13,651 nt of DNA. Source: JAUUZQ01 sp964538375 (GTDB lineage Bacteria > Bacteroidota > Bacteroidia > Bacteroidales > GCA-2748055). Numbering within the stretch: position 1 is the first letter of the stretch; the number at the start of each line of letters is the position of its first letter. The notes under the pieces are model-generated. The model saw nothing but the letters and a program-made list of their open reading frames with translations, was not told where the DNA came from and searched no databases. The position numbers were made by a program, and so were the translations under genes. Positions 7,501-13,651 of the stretch are shown piece after piece. The stretch is taken from assembly GCA_964538375.1 (NCBI GenBank), contig CAZIFQ010000049.1, forward strand, positions 1-13,651. The letters are read 5' to 3'.

Positions 7501-7827
7501 TTAAACTGGCTGCACCTCCGGATCAACATCTTCCACCTTCACCTCTTCTTCTCCGAATCTACTTTTATACTTGTCGTGGTATTTAGATATCCACTTGTCT
7601 TTCTTCTTGCTGTCATTGCTTTTGTGGCCACCATTACCAATTCCTGTTAAGAGTATTTTGGAGAGAATGAATATGCCGCCTGTTTGCCAGTAAGTCAATA
7701 CCGGACCATTGAATAATTCAGGAATTAATGCATTCCAGAGCAGCATAACCAGCCACACAAAGAAAAACATTGCTCCAACTCCAAGGATTCCAAATCCTGT
7801 ATACTTCAATACTTTTAGTGCCTTCAT
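7501..7827 (-). CDS. Small two-TM membrane protein encoded with the ECF sigma factor
   Basis: 108 residues. A first membrane helix spans about 10-33 and ends in LWNAL; a second spans about 48-63 (YWQTGGIFILSKILL). A Lys-rich stretch (about 69-90) and an acidic tail (91-108) follow, presumably cytoplasmic. The pattern WNxLxPxLF then [YF]WQxxGxxxLSKIL belongs to a widespread uncharacterised small membrane protein family often found directly downstream of ECF sigma genes; I recognise the pattern but know no assigned function. The gene begins 1 nt after the sigma factor stop codon (TAA-A-ATG) and has no visible Shine-Dalgarno sequence, so translation probably depends on coupling. It may modulate the sigma factor at the membrane, but it lacks any recognisable anti-sigma (ZAS or RsiW-like) domain, so that role is inference. 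Confidence 0.8.
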   Translation of the reverse strand: MKALKVLKYTGFGILGVGAMFFFVWLVMLLWNALIPELFNGPVLTYWQTGGIFILSKILLTGIGNGGHKSNDSKKKDKWISKYHDKYKSRFGEEEVKVEDVDPEVQPV

Positions 7828-7828
7828 T

Positions 7829-8389
7829 TTATTTAATTTTTAATTGTTCATACAAATACTTCAAGCGGTTTCGTAGCTCGAGAACCGCATACCTCTTGCG
7901 TGAAATAAGGGTGTTTACACCTTCCCCGGTGATCTCAGAGATTTCGGAAAAGCTCATCTCCTCAAATTCATGCATGATAAATACTTCGCTTTGCTCAGCC
8001 GGGAGTTCGTCCAGTGTGGTGTCAATGGTTTCCCAGATGATTTGCTTTAACTCCTCGTCTTCAGGCGTATCGTTGAGGTCGGGAAGAATATCTTCCAGGG
8101 ACAAAGGCCCCTCCTCGCTGTTGTTGTTCTTAGAAGTAATATCAACGTTTTGATGTTTCTTCTTTTTGTACCCATCGATAATCTTGTTATTTGCAACCGT
8201 ATAGAGCCAGGAAGTCAGGTTCTTTATTCTGCTCAACTCATTAAACCCCCGGGTGAGTTGATAGAAGACTTCTTGTAGAATGTCTTCCGCTTCATAGTGT
8301 TCAGGAACCCGTCTGCGAATATACCCCAGGAGCTTATCGTGCTCCTCGATATACGTTTTTCCTATTTTATCCTGGTCTTTTGACGACAT
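7829..8389 (-). CDS. ECF-type RNA polymerase sigma factor
   Basis: 186 residues from the chosen start. Region 2 contains the core-binding segment AEDILQEVF (34-42) and the promoter-melting segment SWLYTVANNKIIDGYKKKK (60-78). An acidic linker (about 91-115) leads to region 4, with LDELPAEQSEVFIMHEFEEMSF and a helix-turn-helix at about 145-172 for -35 recognition. Regions 1 and 3 are absent, as in ECF factors. An upstream in-frame ATG (8452) would add 21 residues (MFTFLKISPYLIR...), but the ATG at 8389 has AGGTAA just before it and begins at the normal family position, so I prefer it. It is the first gene of a two-gene leftward operon with the small membrane protein, and it likely directs a regulon outside this window. 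No adjacent classic anti-sigma gene was seen. Confidence 0.9.
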   Translation of the reverse strand: MSSKDQDKIGKTYIEEHDKLLGYIRRRVPEHYEAEDILQEVFYQLTRGFNELSRIKNLTSWLYTVANNKIIDGYKKKKHQNVDITSKNNNSEEGPLSLEDILPDLNDTPEDEELKQIIWETIDTTLDELPAEQSEVFIMHEFEEMSFSEISEITGEGVNTLISRKRYAVLELRNRLKYLYEQLKIK

Positions 8390-8513
8390 ATTTACCTGCT
8401 TACATCTTCTAAGACGAATAAGGTAAGGTGATATTTTAAGAAAAGTGAACATTTATTCTAAAATCATACCTATTAGCCAGTTGGGAGCTCTTCTCTCTAA
8501 ACAGGGAGTGGGT

Positions 8514-8560
8514 TAAAGTGCCTTGAGTACTTGGAGTATTTCGAGTGTCTTGAGTTGGAG
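8514..8560 (+). repeat. GAGT 9-bp-period repeat, copy A
   Basis: Four consecutive 9-nt units start with GAGT: GAGTACTTG (8525), GAGTATTTC (8534), GAGTGTCTT (8543) and GAGTTGGAG (8552). The segment 8514-8538 matches copy B at 9391-9415 in 23 of 25 positions and in the same orientation. It lies between the sigma factor operon and the 3' end of the broken barrel gene. Confidence 0.7.
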
Positions 8561-8602
8561 CCCAAATTCATACTTTATCGAAAAATCAAACCGTAGCGCA
8601 TC

Positions 8603-8623
8603 CCTTCCCACGTTGGGGGAAGG
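8603..8623. repeat. Hairpin CCTTCCC/GGGAAGG, REP-like
   Basis: CCTTCCC (8603-8609) and GGGAAGG (8617-8623) form a perfect 7-bp stem with a 7-nt loop, followed by a G-rich stretch (TTGGGGGCG, 8629-8637). On the minus strand it lies about 60 nt past the end of the barrel pseudogene and is followed by TTTTT only after some 15 nt, so it may help end that transcript or be an interspersed palindromic element. G+C-rich hairpins of this style are scattered between genes in Bacteroidota. Confidence 0.45.
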
Positions 8624-8680
8624 CTAGGTTGGGGGCGATAGATGGAGAAGTCCAGGTGGGGTATTAATACTATTAAACCA

Positions 8681-9350
8681 TCATTCCCCCTCTTCACCCA
8701 AACTGGGATCCAGCCATAGAAACACCTCTCTGACACCTTTGAGCGTTTTTGTAAGGGAATAAGACAGGCCCAGTTCAATTTTGAAATAATCGCCAAGCGC
8801 ATAGGTGGAGTACGTGTTTTCAAGGATATCATCCATGTAGTATTCGATATCATAGATGGCAATCTTCTTAAATCCTTTTGCAAACCCGGTCTCGAGCTCC
8901 AGGTACAGTTCATCAAAGATTCGCCATCGAAGACCAAAGTCTGCTGATAAAAGGAAATAGTTGGGTGTGGAACACATAATTCAACCCCATGTCTGTATAA
9001 ATGTAAAGCCGGTCCTTCACCCATGGAACATAGATATTAAGGAGAAGGGGCACCTGTACCATCTCGTCGCTATGAAACCAGATTTTATGATCAGGTGGAA
9101 ATACAGCAGTTCCCATCTCTCCAAAACGGAAGGCAGCACCGCTCTTGATACCAAAATGATCATTCAGCACCCAGTGCAAATCAATGCCGTGTTTGTCGGC
9201 AATGAAATCATTACCGTTTACTATTTGACTACTGTGGGGAAAAAGCAGGCCCGACCTTTGTATTGAGTAATTCAATCCGAAATAGATTTGCTTCTGGGCA
9301 CTAACCAGTGGGCTCACCAATATGAGGAGAAAGATTAGCCAGGGTTTCAT
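8681..9350 (-). pseudogene. Outer-membrane beta-barrel protein gene with a frameshift
   Basis: Frame 1 runs from ATG 9350 to a stop at 8913 and gives a signal peptide (MKPWLIFLLILVSPLVSAQ) followed by alternating strands such as IYFGLNYSIQ, FGIKSGAAFRFG and LYIYTDMGLNYVF, typical of PorT-like barrels. The continuation lies in another frame (from about 8977 to the stop at 8681): YFLLSADFGLRW, LYLELETGFAKGF and YFKIELGLSYSL. Joining them near 8937-8977 yields about 222 residues, normal for this family. Going from frame 1 to frame 2 needs a +1 step, as if one nucleotide were gained or two lost. The 5' end is intact, with AAGGAGG ending 10 nt before the ATG. The last 20 or so residues after the final strand look unusual and may be read-through. 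The gene could be a true pseudogene, or the shift a sequencing error. It is flanked by two copies of the GAGT repeat. Confidence 0.7.
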
Positions 9351-9390
9351 ACAGGTAAAACCTCCTTAGGATTAAGAATATTGTGTTTGG

Positions 9391-9428
9391 TAAAGAGCCT
9401 TGAGTACTTCGAGTACCTGGAGTTGGGG
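9391..9428 (+). repeat. GAGT 9-bp-period repeat, copy B
   Basis: Three consecutive 9-nt units: GAGTACTTC (9402), GAGTACCTG (9411) and GAGTTGGGG (9420), preceded by TAAAGAGCCTT. It shares 23 of 25 positions with copy A (8514-8538), in direct orientation. It lies just upstream of the barrel gene's ribosome binding site, in the region expected to hold that gene's promoter. Confidence 0.7.
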
Positions 9429-9450
9429 GTAAGGGTAATTGTTAGCCCCC
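9425..9450. repeat. G5/C5 hairpin
   Basis: GGGGGTAA (9425-9432) pairs with TTA-G-CCCCC (9442-9450) with one bulged G and a 9-nt loop. It directly overlaps the last GAGT unit and opens the string of palindromes between the broken barrel gene and the lipoprotein gene. Confidence 0.4.
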
Positions 9451-9474
9451 GACCCCGGCCGCATCCTGTAACCC

Positions 9475-9519
9475 CGGATCTGCGATCCGATGCTACCAGA
9501 ATATGATCCCTCGGGATCA
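9475..9519. repeat. Twin GATC-core palindromes, REP/BIME-like
   Basis: Two palindromes stand 14 nt apart. CGGATC-TGC-GATCCG (9475-9489) has 6-bp arms; TGATCCC-TC-GGGATCA (9504-9519) has 7-bp arms. Both share the core GATCC. Paired short palindromes in an intergenic gap are the hallmark of REP/BIME units. The position about 100 nt upstream of the lipoprotein start does not suggest a terminator, since neither is followed by a T-run. Confidence 0.5.
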
Positions 9520-9619
9520 CATATCTATAACCTTCATTATACACCATCACTTTGATTTCACACTGGAAACACCTTTCATCAAATATTTGTACCTTAGGTT
9601 TTCAATAAAAAACAACCCA

Positions 9620-10042
9620 ATGAAAAAAATAAATTTTTTGAAACAAGTACTGACAGGACTATTTATGATTCTATTGATCACAGGGTGTACAAAGCCGGAA
9701 AATATACTAACAGATGGGATATGGACATTTGAAGACCTGACTCACGACAGTGAAGATGAGTTTACTTCTTCAATGCTAACACTTGGAAAAGCGGTGTTGA
9801 CTGATGCAACATTAGAATTTCAGGAGAGCGGTGATTATATTATTGATTCACCACTAACAGATAATCCAAGCATAGAAACATGGGAGTTGATTGAAGATGA
9901 GCAACTTATTATGAATGCAGGAGATGACACATCTACCAACACAATAATAGTTCTCAACAAAACTATGTTGCAATATAGTGAGACCGGGGTTGATATGAGT
10001 CGAAATATCTATACCGTGATAACTACCTGGGTTAGGGAATAA
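9620..10042 (+). CDS. Small lipoprotein, lipocalin-like
   Basis: 140 residues from the ATG at 9620. The N-terminus is a lipoprotein signal: basic MKKINFLKQ, hydrophobic core, and lipobox LITGC with the lipidated Cys at 23. The mature part (ILTDGIWTFEDL..., TDATLEFQESGDYIIDS, TWELIEDEQLIMN, NTIIVLNKTMLQYS) alternates short strands with 'W-x-[FL]' and 'G-x-Y' features of the lipocalin-like domain common in Bacteroidota lipoproteins; the exact family is not certain. An upstream in-frame ATG at 9503 would give 39 residues (opening MIPRDHISITF) that run through the palindrome region and destroy the signal sequence, so it is rejected. The leader is A-rich with no Shine-Dalgarno, usual for this phylum. 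It converges with the ClC gene, with only 18 nt between stop codons. Role unknown, probably outer-membrane anchored. Confidence 0.8.
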   Translation: MKKINFLKQVLTGLFMILLITGCTKPENILTDGIWTFEDLTHDSEDEFTSSMLTLGKAVLTDATLEFQESGDYIIDSPLTDNPSIETWELIEDEQLIMNAGDDTSTNTIIVLNKTMLQYSETGVDMSRNIYTVITTWVRE

Positions 10043-10060
10043 TAAATCTGCCGAGAATCC

Positions 10061-11839
10061 TTAATCATCCGAGAATTCCTTCAGTAAACTCCTGTAGGAA
10101 TTGAAGATCTTGGATCGTGAGATGAAACCGATATATTTCTTGTCTTCTGTAACAGGGAGATTCCATGCTTCAGTCTTTTCGAAAATCTCCAGCACAGTTT
10201 TCATGTCTTCATCTTTGTCAATAATGGCAGGGGGAGTCAGCATGATTTCCGTAATCCTTGTCTTATCGTAAAGCTCGGTATTGAAGATAATATCCCTGAC
10301 ATCGTTTAAGCTGATGACACCAACAAGCTCATCATCATCATTGATCACGGGGAAGATATTGCGTTTCGATTTCGACACTGCTTGTACAAGATCAGAAAGA
10401 TAGCCATCAACAGGAATTCTTTCACAATCGTTTTCGAGCACATCGTTTACTGAAAGCATGCTTAAAATGGCCTTGTCTTTGTGGTGAGTGATCAGCTCAC
10501 CTCTTTGTGCAAGACGTTTGGTGTAGATGGATTGCTTTTCAAAGCCGCGGATGGTTACATATGAAATTGTGGCTGTAATTATCAAGGGTATAAACAGCGC
10601 ATAACCGCCGGTTATCTCTGCAATAAGGAAGATGGCAGTTAAAGGTGCATGCATCACACCGGCCATGACTCCCGCCATACCCACAAGGGCAAAATTGTTT
10701 TCTGAAATACCTGTGGATTTGAATATGTTAACTGTCTTTGCAAGCGTGATACCGCTCATTCCCCCCACGAACAATGCCGGGGCAAAAATCCCTCCAACGC
10801 CACCACTACCTGTTGTTAGCGCCATGGCAATTACCTTGAAAATTACCAGCATAAGGAAGAATAGAATAATGAAGGATGAATGATTGTGAATCAGGTTTTC
10901 AAAGACAGTTCCATTAAAGAGCTCAGCAGATTGTCCTGTCAATAATGTTTTCAATGTTGTATATCCCTCTCCAAATAATTGCGGCATTAAAAAGATAAGT
11001 CCACATAGTAAGAGTCCTCCCGTGAGGGTTCTGACCAGGTTGTTTTTGATGCGTCCCATGGTATTTTCCACCCACATATTCATCCTGGTGAAATAGACAG
11101 AAACCAAGCCGGTAAACAAACCCAGTAAAATATAGAAAGGGATGTTGTTGAAAGTAAAGGGTTCACTGATAGTAAAAGCAAACACCACCTTTTCTCCAAG
11201 AAAGAAATAGGAGACCGTTGCTGCCGTTACCGAAGAAAGCAGCAGGGGAACAATGGAAAAAGCGGTGAGGTCGAGCATCAGCACTTCGACAGCAAAGATC
11301 AATCCGGCAATAGGCGCTTTAAAGATCCCGGCGATGGCTCCTGCGGCACCACAGCCAACGAGCAGCACTATGTTTTTGTAGTTGAGCCGGAGTATGCGAC
11401 CGATGTTGGAACCGATGGACGCTCCGGTAAGTACGATCGGTGCCTCAAGACCTACAGAACCACCTAATCCTACGGTAATAGAGCTTGCCAACATCGACGA
11501 CCAGGTGTTGTGTGGTTTAAGGTGGCCTTTGCGCTTGGAAATGGAAAAAAGGATTTTGCTCACGCCATGCCCGATATCCTGCTTCAGCAGGTAGGAGACA
11601 AACAAGACTGTTATAATGATTCCAACCAGGGGTAAAATATGAGTAAAAAAAGACAGTGATTCTCCCATCAATAGTGCTTTTGATTTGAGCTCAATAAAGT
11701 GGGTGAGGTTTTTGAGTAGAATGGCTGCACCGCCAGACAGCAATCCAATGATCAGGCTTAGCCCAAGGATCAGTTGACGCTGTTTGATTTGCCGGATATA
11801 GCCCAGCAAGCGTTGGTGTATATGCAGAAATTTACTCAT
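10061..11839 (-). CDS. ClC-family anion channel/transporter with C-terminal CBS pair
   Basis: 592 residues: a ClC membrane domain (about 20-450) with many hydrophobic helices and two CBS domains (about 460-515 and 526-585) in the cytoplasm. Motifs: GSVGLEAP (127-134) with gating glutamate E132, and GGIFAP (349-354) for the third selectivity segment; Y439 in QSIYTKRLAQRG fits the central tyrosine. The first motif, normally GSGIP, reads GHGVS (90-94), so His91 replaces the chloride-coordinating serine. At the inner proton site, AGLIFAVEVL aligns with AGILFIIEEM of E. coli ClC-ec1 and puts Val186 in place of the internal glutamate, so the protein may be a channel or an uncoupled transporter; this is inference. 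CBS domains commonly bind adenine nucleotides and gate transport. It is transcribed alone from the promoter at 11856-11863 and converges with the lipoprotein gene. Confidence 0.93.
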   Translation of the reverse strand: MSKFLHIHQRLLGYIRQIKQRQLILGLSLIIGLLSGGAAILLKNLTHFIELKSKALLMGESLSFFTHILPLVGIIITVLFVSYLLKQDIGHGVSKILFSISKRKGHLKPHNTWSSMLASSITVGLGGSVGLEAPIVLTGASIGSNIGRILRLNYKNIVLLVGCGAAGAIAGIFKAPIAGLIFAVEVLMLDLTAFSIVPLLLSSVTAATVSYFFLGEKVVFAFTISEPFTFNNIPFYILLGLFTGLVSVYFTRMNMWVENTMGRIKNNLVRTLTGGLLLCGLIFLMPQLFGEGYTTLKTLLTGQSAELFNGTVFENLIHNHSSFIILFFLMLVIFKVIAMALTTGSGGVGGIFAPALFVGGMSGITLAKTVNIFKSTGISENNFALVGMAGVMAGVMHAPLTAIFLIAEITGGYALFIPLIITATISYVTIRGFEKQSIYTKRLAQRGELITHHKDKAILSMLSVNDVLENDCERIPVDGYLSDLVQAVSKSKRNIFPVINDDDELVGVISLNDVRDIIFNTELYDKTRITEIMLTPPAIIDKDEDMKTVLEIFEKTEAWNLPVTEDKKYIGFISRSKIFNSYRSLLKEFSDD

Positions 11840-11855
11840 GAAGAAAAATGAGCTG

Positions 11856-11863
11856 CAAAGGTA
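11856..11863 (-). promoter_or_regulatory. Promoter -7 element (TAnnTTTG) of the ClC gene
   Basis: On the minus strand the sequence reads TACCTTTG, an exact match to the Bacteroidota TAnnTTTG element. No exact -33 TTTG is found; CTTTA-like sequence lies near the right distance. Transcription would begin about 10 nt before the ATG at 11839, giving a very short leader. There is no Shine-Dalgarno sequence. Confidence 0.6.
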
Positions 11864-12084
11864 CGATACTTATGTAAATTAAAGGTTAAATCTGTATAAA
11901 GGATTGTTCAGGGAATAATATTAAGATGAAAATGCTTCTCCCTGCTTTGAAGAGTATGGGAAGAGATCCTTTGACATGGATGGACTATCTGCTTACCGAG
12001 GGATAAAAAATTTTCGCATGAAGAAGATTTGGAACAATCAAACACTTCATATAGTGCGTTGCTTCTTCTTTTTGTTTAAATTAG

Positions 12085-12100
12085 TGTGATTAATGTCACA
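12085..12100. promoter_or_regulatory. Perfect TGTGA-N6-TCACA site before the CzcA gene
   Basis: TGTGA (12085-12089), TTAATG, TCACA (12096-12100) matches the Crp/Fnr-superfamily consensus at all ten arm positions. It ends 32 nt before the preferred start of the metal efflux gene, close enough to act as an operator or activator site. Bacteroidota do carry Crp/Fnr-type regulators, but none is encoded here, so the link is inferred from sequence only. The rest of the gap (11840-12132) holds the ClC promoter and no recognisable gene. Confidence 0.45.
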
Positions 12101-12132
12101 GCGTGGCAGTAAACTTATTTATACTTTTCCGC

Positions 12133-13608
12133 ATGCTTAACCGAATCATTAACTTCAGTATTAAGAATAAGTTCATCGCCATCCTTATCACCATCTCTGT
12201 GGCCGGGTTTGGCGTTTTTGCTTTATTCCAGATTCCCCTGGGAGCAGTTCCAGATATCACGAACAACCAGGTTCAGGTAATTACCACATCTACCAATTTG
12301 TCCACCCAGGATATTGAACAGTTTATCACTTATCCTGTTGAGCTTGAGATGTCAAATCTTCCGGGAGTTACGGAAATACGATCTATCTCAAAATTTGGAC
12401 TCTCAGTTGTGACAATCGTCTTTGAAGATAAAATGGGTACATATCTGCCCCGCCAATTGATTGCTGAAAAAATTAAAAACGCCTCTGCAAATATCCCGGA
12501 GGGTTTTGGAACGCCGGAAATGGGTCCCATTACCACGGGTCTGGGAGAGATATACCAGTATATCCTTGATACCAAACCCGGATTTGAAGATAAATACTCC
12601 ATCATGGAGCTCCGTAGTATCCAGGATTGGGTGGTGAAGCGACAACTTTCGGGTATCCCGGGTGTAGTGGAGGTAAATACCTGGGGAGGAAACCTGAAGC
12701 AGTATGAAGTGGCCATCAACCCGGAACACTTAAAAAGCATGGGAATAACCTTGCTAGAGGTCTTTGATGCGATAAAACAAAACAATAATGTTGCAGGAGG
12801 GGCCTATATTGAAAAACAGAACCAGAGTTATTTTATCAGGGGTGACGGACTGGTAAAATCGCTTGAAGATGTGAATAACATTGTTGTTTCAAATACCAAT
12901 GGAATACCGATACTGATAAAAGATGTTGCTACAGTTCAATTTGGCAGTGCCAACAGGTTTGGAGCTATTACTGCCAATGGGGAGGGTGAAAAGGTGATGG
13001 GGCAGATCATGATGCTCAAAGATGCAAACTCGAACAAGGTAATCGACAGGGTGAAAGAACGGGTGGAGGAAGTACAAAAAACTCTTCCGGAAGGAGTTTT
13101 TATCAATCCCATTCTTGAAAGAAGCGAGCTGATTCAGAAAACCTCTATGACAGTATTTGAGAATTTACTTTTCGGCTGCCTGATCGTTTTCTTTGTCGTT
13201 GTCCTGCTCCTTGGAAACCTTCGATCTGGTTTGGTAATTGCTTCACTGATTCCTCTTTCTTTGCTATTTACGATATCGCTGATGTATATTTTCGGGATCG
13301 ACGCCAACCTGATGAGTCTTGGAGCGCTCGACTTTGGAATCATTATCGACGGCGCTGTTATCATCGTGGAGTTTATAGTGATAAGCATTACCGTGAATAA
13401 GAATAAGCTGAAATCTGTCAAAAGAGATGAGCGGCAAACAATAATGGACAAGATTACCTTCAGCGGGGCATCAAAAATGATGAATTCAGCCATTTTTGGG
13501 CAACTTATTATTCTCATTGTATTTATTCCTGTTCTTTCTTTAAGCGGTGTGGAAGGCAAGATGTTTCGCCCGATGGCGCTCTCTTTTAGTTTTGCCTTGT
13601 TGAACTAA
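12133..13608 (+). CDS. czcA: CzcA/CusA-type heavy-metal RND efflux pump, truncated after 491 residues
   Basis: The N-terminal half of a heavy-metal-efflux RND permease. It has the first membrane helix (FIAILITISVAGFGVFALF) with the following FQIPLGAVPDI, the porter domain (about 35-335), then helices 2 onward. The proton-relay segment LGALDFGIIIDGAVIIVE carries D400, D406 and E413, the family's essential acidic residues. The family normally has about 1,040 residues; here the frame reaches GVEGKMFRPMALSFSFALL and then stops at TAA (13606-13608), where homologues continue through the next helix and a second porter half. The following bases are hairpin-rich and unlike czcA, so an insertion or rearrangement is likely. 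I chose the ATG at 12133 because the family starts MLNRII; a GTG at 12103 would add ten residues. An intact pump would export divalent metal ions across both membranes with a CzcB adaptor and TolC-like channel, none visible here. Confidence 0.88.
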   Translation: MLNRIINFSIKNKFIAILITISVAGFGVFALFQIPLGAVPDITNNQVQVITTSTNLSTQDIEQFITYPVELEMSNLPGVTEIRSISKFGLSVVTIVFEDKMGTYLPRQLIAEKIKNASANIPEGFGTPEMGPITTGLGEIYQYILDTKPGFEDKYSIMELRSIQDWVVKRQLSGIPGVVEVNTWGGNLKQYEVAINPEHLKSMGITLLEVFDAIKQNNNVAGGAYIEKQNQSYFIRGDGLVKSLEDVNNIVVSNTNGIPILIKDVATVQFGSANRFGAITANGEGEKVMGQIMMLKDANSNKVIDRVKERVEEVQKTLPEGVFINPILERSELIQKTSMTVFENLLFGCLIVFFVVVLLLGNLRSGLVIASLIPLSLLFTISLMYIFGIDANLMSLGALDFGIIIDGAVIIVEFIVISITVNKNKLKSVKRDERQTIMDKITFSGASKMMNSAIFGQLIILIVFIPVLSLSGVEGKMFRPMALSFSFALLN

Positions 13609-13651
13609 ATCCGCCTACGCGGATAGCTCTTTTAAAAGTACCCGATTCTTT
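13603..13651. mobile_element. Putative end of an inserted element interrupting czcA
   Basis: Just after the last codon that matches the RND family (about 13602) the sequence becomes AACTAA, then a perfect hairpin ATCCGC-CTAC-GCGGAT (13609-13624), then a second palindrome CTTTTAAAAG (13629-13638). A subterminal hairpin next to the break fits the end of an IS200/IS605-type or REP/RAYT-type element. No transposase is visible because the window ends 13 nt later, so the type is not established. Confidence 0.4.

Noticed and set aside
8390..8452. N-terminal extension of the sigma factor
   Set aside because: The extra 21 residues (MFTFLKISPYLIR...) precede the normal ECF start, and AGGTAA lies just before the internal ATG at 8389.
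8525..8560. 9-bp repeated units as a CRISPR array
   Set aside because: The units are contiguous with no spacers and are far too short for CRISPR repeats.
8575..9024. 149-codon open frame on the minus strand
   Set aside because: It overlaps the barrel pseudogene in the third frame, runs through the hairpin region and shows no barrel, signal or domain pattern; it is a shadow.
9503..9619. Upstream in-frame start for the lipoprotein gene
   Set aside because: It would bury the lipoprotein signal peptide 39 residues inside the protein and begins inside a palindrome.
11926..12006. Possible 26-residue small ORF upstream of czcA, beginning MKMLLPALKSMG
   Set aside because: It has no convincing ribosome binding site or recognised family; a short open frame of this size is expected by chance.
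12103..12132. GTG start for the CzcA protein
   Set aside because: Homologues begin at the MLNRII-like sequence, so the ATG at 12133 fits better, and no Shine-Dalgarno sequence favours the GTG.

Overview
The window looks like chromosomal DNA of a member of the Bacteroidota. The evidence is an exact TAnnTTTG promoter element before the ClC gene, A-rich leaders often lacking a Shine-Dalgarno sequence, signal peptides ending in AQ, an outer-membrane barrel gene, and protein variants typical of that phylum. The order cannot be fixed from sequence alone. No rRNA, tRNA or CRISPR array was seen.

Layout. (1) 1-1792, + strand: the 3' end of a short-chain dehydrogenase gene overlaps by 8 nt a CrtI/CrtH/RetSat-type FAD oxidoreductase gene, so the two form a coupled redox operon. 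(2) 2034-4607, +: a large exported caspase-like protein with five N-terminal repeats, each carrying one invariantly spaced Cys, then two Ig-like domains and a C-terminal caspase domain with an intact His/Cys dyad. (3) 4607-4842: an apparent relic of a sulfatase C-terminus on the minus strand, then two TGACA-type palindromic boxes 32 bp apart and a sigma-54-like promoter leading into clpB (4843-7446, +). A strong bidirectional terminator closes clpB. (4) 7501-8389, -: an ECF sigma factor followed after 1 nt by a two-TM membrane protein. (5) 8514-9519: a frameshifted outer-membrane barrel gene (-) lying between two copies of a 9-bp-period GAGT repeat and several hairpins of REP type. (6) 9620-10042, +: a small lipoprotein. 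(7) 10061-11839, -: a ClC anion channel/transporter with two CBS domains. (8) 12133-13608, +: the first half of a CzcA-type heavy-metal RND pump, preceded by a perfect TGTGA-N6-TCACA site. It stops abruptly next to a hairpin-bearing sequence that looks like the end of an inserted element.

How it fits together. The segment mixes housekeeping stress functions (ClpB, ECF sigma, ClC, metal efflux) with accessory or decaying DNA: the sulfatase relic, the frameshifted barrel, repeat clusters and the truncated czcA. The most unusual items are the repeat-Ig-caspase protein, the paired palindromes before clpB, and the repeat-bracketed broken barrel gene. No direct functional link between caspase and ClpB can be shown; they are adjacent but appear to have separate promoters.
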